DNA of 64,000 bases, from the IMG/VR virus record IMGVR_UViG_3300032286_000710, positions 62,001-126,000 of that record; one strand, 5' to 3'. The notes below the pieces were generated by a model, which saw only the letters and a program-made list of their open reading frames with translations, was not told where the DNA came from and searched no databases. This stretch comes from a virus. This document shows, one piece after another, positions 17,807 through 28,600 of the stretch. Position numbers and translations under genes: made by a program. Position 1 is the first letter of the stretch. Each line of letters begins with the position of its first letter.

Positions 17807-19626
17807 TATCTATTTAACTCATATGTCCAGTTTACAGTTAGTGAATATCTACCAGACTTAGCATCCCAACTCTCTTGAGGTGGACTAACAAAGTATTTTC
17901 TTATACCTTGCTCTTGTACAGGACTATAAGCATGAATTATTGAGTTGATCTGACTCTTAAATGGTTCATTTAAGCTTGGTTTAGATAAAACTCCAAACTG
18001 CCGTATCCCTTGTGTTCCAGCAACGCCAGATGAATAATACTTATCCATAACTAATTCTACATTTAGATTACGCTGATATTCTGTTCTTCCCCCTATATAT
18101 TGAAGAACTGGTCCAGTTTGTCTTCCAATAACTGGTATAACTGCAAATACATCGCCGGGGTAAGTATCACTATAAGTAATACTCTCAGATAAAGCTCCGC
18201 TAATTATATTTGTTGGGCGACTATCATATTCAACATTATATGTGATTTCACCCGTGAATTCATTACTTCCTAAAGCTATAGATAAAGGAATATGATTTAA
18301 GCCTTGATGAGTAAGAGATTGTGATCTTTTAAATAAATGGCAACTTGGTCCATACTGACCAGTATTACTAACTTGATGCCACTTATATAAAGCGTTTTGA
18401 TATTGAGTATTTACATTACCACCACCTAGATTTATGGGAGTTGTTGTGTTAGATCCCCCGTATAGTTTTCCACCAGCGGATTGACTAGACAATCCTTTAA
18501 TAGTTCCATCTATACTAACTTTGTATAGTCCAACGTCAGAACCTTTAGATAGCGACATTCTATAATCTTCATAAGCAGAACCACTAGACAATAACCAAAC
18601 ATCGGTTAAAGTAAATGTACCAGCAGTAACATCTATGGATTCTGTTCTTAGATGATTATATCCACCCCAAACTTCTTTGGCTATATTTAAATATCCACTA
18701 CCAAAATATGGGCCTAAAGTATATTCTGGAAATTGTTCATATCCAGTTGAGTTATCAGTAGATACATTATTAGTATCTTTCAAAACGCTTAGATATACAT
18801 AATTTTTAGCCTGCTCCCAAGCTTCTTTTCTTTTAGTAACAGTTCCAGTAGGATAATACATTGTTCTTCCGGTAGCACTTATATTCCTCGTTAATCTATA
18901 AGTTCTTATGGAAGTGATATCTCCATTATTGTAAGTAGTATCTGTTTTAGTTCCGCCCTTACCTTCTTCAACATCAATAGACCAGCTTTCACTATAATCA
19001 TCAATAAAACCGCTGGCGGCTAATGCTGAAGCTAATTCTACTCTATTTCCATTGTTATTTCTATATGGTTGACTATCTGTTCCCGTTGGAGTGTGCGTGG
19101 AGTTGACTAAACCATCAGAAATAATTTTATCACCTTGATCTAAGAGTACTTCTGCTCTTAAATTAATAGTATATTTACAAGTATTTACATATAGTCCTTC
19201 TTCAAAACTTATAGATTGCACCGTAGGGTAGAATCTCAACACTGGAGTTTCGGGACCAGAGCCATTATTTTCAAGATCATCATCTACTTTTACTGGTAGT
19301 AATTCAAAACGTTGTCCGTCTTTTTTAAAGACTTCTCTAATTAAATTTTGTTTATGTATTATAGAAGCCATGGCACTGCCAATACCTACTGATTCATGTG
19401 CTGGCCTGTTATAAGTTTTTGCCCAAGGGGCTGAAGGGTCGCTTATAGCAGCACCAGCACTATAAAAGGGAGATCCTTCGTCAGACAAGATAGTGCCATT
19501 AAGAGTTATATCATAATAACTGCCGAGCATACCGGTTTTATTTCTGATTGCATTCTGTGTAATAGAAATAAATGGAGTGGGTCTTAAAACTATATAAGTA
19601 CCCGGCTGATATTCAATAGATAGCAT
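17806..19626 (-). CDS. Tail structural protein (distal-tail region)
   Basis: A 606-residue protein whose start codon overlaps the stop of the giant gene by one base. It opens MLSIEYQPGTYIVLRPTPF, followed by a YPTVQSISFEEGLYVNTCKY segment near residues 145-165 and ends with YSLTVNWTYELNR, a strand pattern that recurs in tail and tail-tip proteins. The middle part contains SWSIDVEEGKGG and TYRLTRNISATGRTMYY, also like barrel strands. No enzyme motif or signal is present. Its position between the giant tail protein and the hub supports a distal-tail or hub-adjacent role. A precise homologue is not recognised. Confidence 0.55.
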   Translation of the reverse strand: MLSIEYQPGTYIVLRPTPFISITQNAIRNKTGMLGSYYDITLNGTILSDEGSPFYSAGAAISDPSAPWAKTYNRPAHESVGIGSAMASIIHKQNLIREVFKKDGQRFELLPVKVDDDLENNGSGPETPVLRFYPTVQSISFEEGLYVNTCKYTINLRAEVLLDQGDKIISDGLVNSTHTPTGTDSQPYRNNNGNRVELASALAASGFIDDYSESWSIDVEEGKGGTKTDTTYNNGDITSIRTYRLTRNISATGRTMYYPTGTVTKRKEAWEQAKNYVYLSVLKDTNNVSTDNSTGYEQFPEYTLGPYFGSGYLNIAKEVWGGYNHLRTESIDVTAGTFTLTDVWLLSSGSAYEDYRMSLSKGSDVGLYKVSIDGTIKGLSSQSAGGKLYGGSNTTTPINLGGGNVNTQYQNALYKWHQVSNTGQYGPSCHLFKRSQSLTHQGLNHIPLSIALGSNEFTGEITYNVEYDSRPTNIISGALSESITYSDTYPGDVFAVIPVIGRQTGPVLQYIGGRTEYQRNLNVELVMDKYYSSGVAGTQGIRQFGVLSKPSLNEPFKSQINSIIHAYSPVQEQGIRKYFVSPPQESWDAKSGRYSLTVNWTYELNR

Positions 19627-22600
19627 TATTTACCTCTTACTTGTAAGTTAAGATTGTCGTTGAGACTTCCTATCCCGCTAGGTGCAAATAGATTTAGAGA
19701 AGATGTGATTCCAGAGGGACTTTCTATGAATAGATTTAGTCCAGATGGAGAGGTAGAAACCACATCTGTCATGACGCTACCGTACAATCCTAATGTATTA
19801 TACACATAAGCTGAATTTTCAACATCTATAAATAGGTTGATTTGTGAGCTTGGGGGCGGGTTTTGCCCTTCACAAAACAAAATCATGCCATTTTCTAGAA
19901 TTTGACCATACTGGTACTGACCGATAATAGATTCAATATATGGCCTATGAGATATAAAACCTCTTGTTGATGGATCTTGCCCTGATACTTCAACGAAAAT
20001 TTCACCATCTGAGTTAGAAACCACTACTCCGCTACCATAGTATGAGATATTATTACCACTATTACTAAATCTTAAGTTTACTATATGATCATCACCTGAC
20101 CATGTATCGCCAAATACCTTTGCGTCTATCCATGCACCAGAATTAGCCAGAGATGGTCGCTGCTTTCTTAACATTATATCTTTAGAGTATGCTGCCCCGA
20201 TATTTAGTATGCCGTCGCCAGAAGCTGTATAACATCCGGCAAATATTGTATAATCAGCATCACTTCTATAGGGTCTAGATAGGTATACATTACTACCAAA
20301 TCTTTCAGAAATTGATAGAGATCCACTTGGAACCTTTGGAGATGGTAAAATCTTTTCTATCAGCTTCCATCCCTGTTTCTTGTTTTCCCAATCAGTAATT
20401 TTATTTTCATAAACATAAATCGCTCCGGTATTCTTACCATAAATACCATCACTATTTAGTGTTGCTCTAACTCCAGAATATCCTAAATCACTAACATTAT
20501 AAGTTGGTATATCAAACTGTGGGTTGAAGTTCTTTCGTGCAAACGAGCCACTATTAAACACAACCCCATAGTAATTTCCATAATCATGATTTGGGGAGCC
20601 AACAATTATAGTATCATTTTGCATAGCAACAGAATGACCAAAGTGATCTGATAATGTATTAACTCCGCTTAGTTGTCCCATTAATGATTGTGGTCTAAAT
20701 TTCCTAGAGCATGTCCAAGAATCTTCGCTAGGCTTTTCAAACATATAGACTGAGCCAGCACCACCATCATACCCAAGACGTAATTGCAATCCACTTGACC
20801 AAGGTGTAATACTTTCAGAACCAAATGCAGAGAATGGAGAACCAACAAGAATCTTTTCTCCTCTTACACATACTGAATATCCGAATAAATCACCGCGATA
20901 TCCAGATGGCAATTTGTCTAGATCTAAATAATCGTAACCTTTATCTTTTAATAGCTGTGGTAATCCACCAGCAATAGTAGCGTCAGAATACATAATGCCA
21001 TCTACAATACCACTAAATCTAGCGGTAGACGCGCTACTTATTTGACTACTCAAGAATCCACTTATAAATTGATTTTTAATTTCAAGTATTTTCTTTTCTT
21101 CTGTTTCGTCTTTCCAAGGAATATCTGGACGAGTTACATACTTAGGATCATATTGTGATTCATATTGGTTAATAGTAGATAGTGCTACTGTTCCAGCATT
21201 ACCAAAATTGACATTAAGACCACTTAAAGCACCCTGACCAAAGTATTTACTTGGACTTCCACGTTCTGGAGAAATTAATTTCTTGTATTTATCAAATTGT
21301 CTACCATATGTTGTTGATGGGAAATTTGTTTCTGGATATAAACTTCTGATAAAAGTGAGAGTATCTACTGGTATTACTCCACCTTCATCTGCCACATATC
21401 TACCCTGTAATATACTAGAGTCTGTTATAACAGTAATTCTTGATCTAGCAACACCAACATTAAATGGTGAGAGTATTTCTACTTCTTGTGCCGCCACAAC
21501 TGGACCATCATCTATAAGTTGACCACCAAGCCCCTTGGCTAAACACTTATCTGAACAGTACTTGGTATTATCTGTGCTTATTGGTCTAATTAGTTGAACA
21601 GTTTCTGTAAAAGCTGGTTCTTCTTCAGATATCTTAACTGTCTCAAATTGATTTGTTGGAATTTGCGATCCAACTACAGTATTAGATTGATAAACTGGAA
21701 TTAATACTCCAGATATACCCATTAATTTAGTTGTCTTGGGAATAAATTGGGAACCAATTGCAAATCTCTGAATGGCGCAAGAGATATAAACATTTATATT
21801 ATCTACACCACTGCTAACCTGTAAATCAATAGTTTTTGTTGCAGTCCCTTCGCATCTGGCAGTCGGAACACCATTTTCAATTAATTTGTAAGGGGTAACT
21901 TCTCCATCACTATTTAACTCATTCACTTGAGAAGAAGCGTAGTCAATAGGATATGGTAAATTGGGAAGATATGTGGCATTTTCAATATCAATATCTAAAG
22001 GTGCAGTTTCTGATGATGTTTCAGATAGTGTTGTTATAAATAGTTTGTAGCCAGAGCAAGGAATAGCTGGAATAGATAGCTTTGTTACTCCAGCATTCAT
22101 GTCCCAATATATATTTGTATTTGTTTTTGGAACGTCATCATAAATTGGTTGATCATTATAGGCTACCCCTATGCCACCAGATGTTAGTTTTAACGGATAG
22201 AAAGTTACTCCAGCTGTGAAGTATTCGATCTTATTATTATTAAATTGTCCACCAGCTTGATGACCATCATTAATTTCAAAACCAGAATTGTTCTGTGCAT
22301 ACTGATCTAAGTATGTAAGGAAAACTGGCCCAACGGATACGCCGAGCTTAGAGCATAATGTTTGTGCGTTCTTAAGACTATCTAGATCATTACCACAAGT
22401 TATAATAAGTTTTTTATCTCCATAGGCTAACCAAGTTTTAATGTCGCCTAATTCTAGTGAAGATGGTTGACTAACTATATTTGCGACCCAAGCCACATTA
22501 AACACGTTAGTAAGACAAACTCTATCTGCTACTGTGAATGATGTATCAACATCTTCTACTACCTTATTTCCATTTCTGAATACAGTCTTCAACAACGAAT

Positions 22601-25600
22601 TAGCATATCCATCAGTGAAGCTTTTTCGCCCCGTCCAAGCACCGAGTTGGGCAATATCAGAATAGCCCTTAGTCTTTAGATTCTTTGATACTAGATTAGC
22701 ATAAAATTTAACATTTTGATCCCCTTGACCACTATATAACGCGGATTTAGATTCTGTTTCAACACCAGCCAAAATTATAATTTTAGATGTTGTTTTTGCG
22801 TATGAATGTTCAACACAATAGTAGTTCTTATCTGCTACAACTTCTTTAGATATATAGGGTGTTACATTTATCTTAGAAATTCCCTTGGCTTGTAATAAAC
22901 CTTCTTCTGGTTGATAGAATCTTCCTTCACTGATGCTGCTGCTAACATTTAGAGATAGGCCCGATGGAACAGTGCCAGAATCCCATATGAAATCTGGAAC
23001 TTGACTAACTGGGCTACCAAATGTATAGTATGGTGTGCTTGTATATACAGTTTCGTAAATTGGAAAGTTTTTATACTGTGCTGGAACTGCTGGGTAATTC
23101 ACATCATAAGTAACTTTCTCTGCCGCTGCCAATAATGGAATCGGTTCAAAATTAGCTTTTGGATTATCTGGGAATTCAGTATCACCACATGCGGGTTTAT
23201 ATGATCCAAATATGAAAGGCCAGTTATGACCGTATATTAATAATCCGCCGTTTGTGCAGCAAGATGCATTCCATTGAGATCTCAAATCACCGTAATGAAT
23301 AAGAGGCATTTCGCACCGTGACTGAATTTGTACTGTAGTTTGCTCGGGAGTACAATCACCAACTTCTTCGCATGGCATTATTTCTTTGTAGCCGGGATAA
23401 TAAATCTTGATATCAGCCACACCACTTCCTCTCAAAGAAGTTCTTTGAACATAAGTGGATGTAGAACCTTGTGGTATAAAAGATGGAATAATATTATTGA
23501 AAGTTGAGTATCCAACTGGTAAAGATTCATATTTACTTCTAGCTGGAACAATTCTCATGCGAGAGTTGAGTCTTTCAAGTAGCTTATTAAGAATGTCATT
23601 AGAGTTTTTGTATTTTCCAGCATCTTCCCAGATTGGATCATTTGCTACTAAAACTAAATTTCTATCTCCAAGTGCTAACCAATTATAAATATTATTGTAT
23701 ACTTCATCGCTTTCAGTTATTGCGTCCTCTTTTGGAGTAATAATGAATACTAATCCGGCTTCCTTTGGAATACTATTCTGAGCAAATTCTGTTTTAACAA
23801 AGTTTTTATCTTCAAAGATATCAGCTAAATAATGGAAATGACCAGAATCTGGAGTGTTATTACTATCAATTTCATGTAAATTTCCAAATCGCCCGTACTC
23901 TATAGCTTGATTATGTGGATAATACTTACGTGACTCAAATACATGAATTGATCCAGCATTAACGCTAGATGACCAAGATGATTTGACATTGTTTGGAACT
24001 ATACTATATGGATCATTATATCCAGTTGAATACTTACCACCATAGTTATAATAAATATTACTATCATTATATAGATTCAAACTATCTGTTGGTGCGCTAG
24101 CGACTACAACGCTACCATCTTCGTTAACGTCAACACTATAACCTAATCTTGAAGTTGGCGCGACAGCATCGGGAATAAATGACCAACTCCCATTTGGTTG
24201 CATACTGCTATAATCAAACGTATAGATATTTTGATATTCTTCTATACCAAGATCAACTCTAGACTTGAATTTATGTTCTGGTGTTAATGCCAGATATAAA
24301 GATTTAATATCTTCAGAATTTTTAATGGATTGATCGTATGAGTATAATGCAGGAGCGTATTTTTCTGGATAATTTCTAATCACCCAATCTGGTAGTAATG
24401 AATAGAACCTATCTCTTTCTTCTTCTTTTCTCTCGTACATTGTTACAGCTTGATTTATATATGGAGAACCAATTACTACTAATTCTCCATCATCGCTGAT
24501 GCTGACAGCGTGACCAAAACGATCTGGATTTGAATAAGTAACATTTGGAGATCTTATTTCTTGTATAAGATTCCAGTTGCCACTTTCTTTTTCAAAAATA
24601 TACGCTTTTCCGCCACTTTCTGGAGGAATATTGAAAGCCCCAAGATTAGTATTAAATGTTCCAACGCTAGCGGTTAAAAATCTAACTTGATTATTTTTTA
24701 CTAGGTTGCCGGTATCTAAAACTTCAGAAAGTATTGATGTGGACATTTCTACCCAATTTTCAGCATCATAAGTATCTGGAATATACTCAATTACTTGTCC
24801 AGATTCCTTTACTCCATTGAAATCTCTAAGCCCATTATCAAAACTATATTTCTTGTAAAAACTAATAAATTGATCAATAGCTGGCTCTAGAGAATCTCTT
24901 CCTAAAGAACTACTGTTATCTACATATAAACCAAGGATTGGAGGTATATTATTATGAATCTTAGTAGCGTCATAGGGGAAAGCTTCAAAGAAAGCATCTT
25001 TCATTCCACTTACAATAGCTTCTGTTTTTGTAAGATTTAATTCATACCCATCATTTCTACTTATAGAATTTAAAACCATGAAATCCGGTTTATCTGGAAA
25101 GCTTGGCGGAACAATATCTGGACTGTCAGCAATTGGTTGACAAATCATTAACTTAGTATTGAATTTAATTCTTGGATTGCCAAAGTAATTAAATATTATA
25201 TCTTTATCTTTTATGGCCTCAAGAACTTCTTCATATCCTATAGTTCTGAATGGTCTATTAGGAAGTGGTGCGTGAATTCTAGGTGTAAATTCATCTGTGA
25301 AAACCATTAATCCAATATTAACACCGGATGGTGGATTATTATCAAATATTCTTGGAGTCCATTTAGCACTTGGGCCACCGACAACAATTGTCTGACGAGA
25401 ATTCTCGCCTAATGACTTTTCATTTTTATTTACAGATAGATCTACTGAATGTCCGAACTGTCTTCCCTCTTGACCAACAAACCACTTTGTTTGAGTTGGT
25501 TTTAAGTTATACGATAGACCCAGATCTAGTTCTGATTGAGTATAGTAATCCTTCAACATGCCAGATGGTAATGTTAGGGCGGTTTCTAATACCCAAGGAG

Positions 25601-28600
25601 ACTTGTAATTATCCAAAGGCCAATTATATCCACTCGGTCTTTCTTGTCTTCTATATACAAATACAGTGCCAGCTTCTTGTAGTGTTAAGTTTGATCCAAC
25701 CCCACTATTATATACTATTGATCTTTTTGGTGATCCTATTGCTAGTAAATTATCTTTAGATGCAATTGATTTTCCAAATTCATCGCCAGAAGTTTTAGTA
25801 ACACTAGATAGTAATCTAAATCCACTGTAATCTGTTGAAACTTGATTGGTTTCATTTTTGTTATATTCTACTTCTACTATTTCTGTTGGTATATCTATAG
25901 GATTTGTAGAACCAGACTTGCCAGTTATATTGATAGAGTAGGGGAGGTTGGGAGCCAAACCTGTATATTTTCTAATTCCATAGAAGTGACCACTATATGG
26001 CATAATGTCATAAACAACTGTGTTGAGAGATGACTCAGTGGAGATGAAGTCATTACTTTCTGTAGAAAGTGTAAATAGGTTTTCTGTGGCTATATTAGTA
26101 GCTTCGTTTTGACTAATAGTATGTCTGAATGACCCACTAGGATAAGAAAGGTTTGTATATGTAGATTTAGCTCTGAATATACCGCCATCAACACAAACCT
26201 CTGGGTCATACCACTTTACTCCATGAATATCTACCACTGCTTCTGAGCATCTGTTGTTATAAGAGCAAGTTCCATAGCATAGTAAATCAACTCCACGAAT
26301 ATTATCGTCAGAATCAACATAAGCATAGCTATTATCTTGAACTGTTATATTTTGACCAACATTATCATGAGTCCACTTAATAGATGCACTACTGTTAGCA
26401 AGAGAATCAGATATTGGATAATTTACAGTATGTAAGCTTAAAGATCCAGAATCTACAACTCTACTAAAATCATCGCTCAATACAAACAGTGGGGTGTAGT
26501 TATTTATTTCAGTTGAAAATTCTTGTCCATATACATAGAATGGCATACTAGAATATGGGTAAAAATCTTGAGACTTAGATATTCCCCGAATAGCCAAGTT
26601 TATATATTCATTTTTAACAATATCATCTTGTACTAAAGTGCTTAAATTGACATATGATTCAGAATAGTATCCAGATCCATATATAGATAAGGGCATATTT
26701 GTTTCTGTCATGAATTGACCACTAACAGATAATCCTAATCCCTTTATTGGAGATGAGCCAAACATATCTCCAAATACTTGATCTTCTGTAGAAATTGATC
26801 CAATAGATATAGTATGCATAGTTAGATATGGACTATAGCAAGGATATCCGCTACTACCAACAAACATATTAAGACCAGATCCAATTGGTCCATTTCCACT
26901 AACAAATAGATTAACACCAGAGTAAATAATAGGCCCATTTTCTGGAGCAAATAGATTTAACTTTGATACTTGATATTGTTGACCGCTGGTAACTAAATTT
27001 AATTGACCACTTGATTTTTCACTAATATATATAGCATCGTCTAGCCGAACATTTGAACTATGTAATTTAATCAGTGATGAAAATGGTCTTCCAGATGGAT
27101 AAACTAAATCGTATTGCAAAAACATATCGTCTATGTCTTGAGAAAAATATTTTTCCTTAAATTCTTTTGTATACGATTCTTTATCAAATAAAGCCCAAGG
27201 CTCTGAATCATCTAACAAATCCGTAAAAGAGAATTTACTAGTAAGTTTTCTTATACATCCAGATGGTTCTAAATAATGAGTTGATCTATTTATTAAACCA
27301 AATGATTTACTTGGTCTATCGGCATTATCTTGAGTCTTGGCATATAAACTAACAATTAATTTGGGGCCAATTTTCCCATTTGGCCATACTATATCATTGC
27401 TTGTGTCATGCTCTACAATAGTATCAACACAAATAGCTTCTTCATTGAATTTATAACCCCGTGGCAATGTTTTAGATATTCTAGGAGCAATTGCATAGAA
27501 TCTATCTTTGTCAATAGTTGGAATATTAGATAGATTAAATCTTAAAAAATCATTTTCTATTTGAGTGTGATATGCAACTCCAGAAAGATTTACATTTGAC
27601 GGGAGTGGTAAATTAGTAATTTGACTATAACCAGAACCATTGTGCTTCAAATTAAAACTTAAGAAATCCTTGCTATCTCGCTTGGTGAAAAAATCAAAGT
27701 CTGGAGAGAATTGACATACTCTGAAGTCTCCAAGATGCCATAACGAAATGTCATCATCAACATATGAATATTGATTTGATCTTGCATTGGCTGAGAATAT
27801 ATTGTTAAAGTGCATCCTATGAGAAGAAAAGAACTCAGATGCTGTTAATTGATTTAAAAAGCCAAAAGCGTTTGGATTATATTCTACAATATTGCATCTA
27901 CCATTAGACCAGCCCACTTCATGCAAGAACATTGGCAACGGAGGGGATGCTGAATACTGATTTGAATAACCAATATAAGAAGTACCACCAGTTAATATTT
28001 TAGTTGATATTTGTGGCTGAGATGCCGCCCTCATATTATTGAATGATGTAGCTAACTCATTCTCTGTATACAATTTATATCGATAAGTATTATCATCATT
28101 ATATGTAATTAAGACGGATAATGGAAATTGATACTGACTTATATTTTGAGTATCACTTAGTGTAATAATATTGTCATTAGAGTCTTTAACTTTAAGTTTT
28201 AACACTCCGCTTTCATACACAAGAACAATTGACCAAGTTATATTATTTTCATAAGCAAAAATTAAATTATTATTTAATAGCGTATTTGTTACTTGGTCTG
28301 GAGTAAATCTAAGGAATAAAGTGAATCCAAAATTTTTAGAAGTATCTCCATAATTAGTAAATGAGTCATTATTTAATATGTATAGTTCTAATTGATCATC
28401 TGATGATATTCTAGCTGCTCTATCAAAAGCATCAAATATATTATCTTTCCAAGATATGGTTTTATATGGGGTTGTAGTAAGAGTAAAAAGCTGATTAGAA
28501 GAATATCTCCAGCCAAAATTAGATAAAATATTTAAATTGTTCTCTGTTTGACCAACAACAGTTCCGCTTGATGATAGGATATTGTCACCAACGACGTTTG

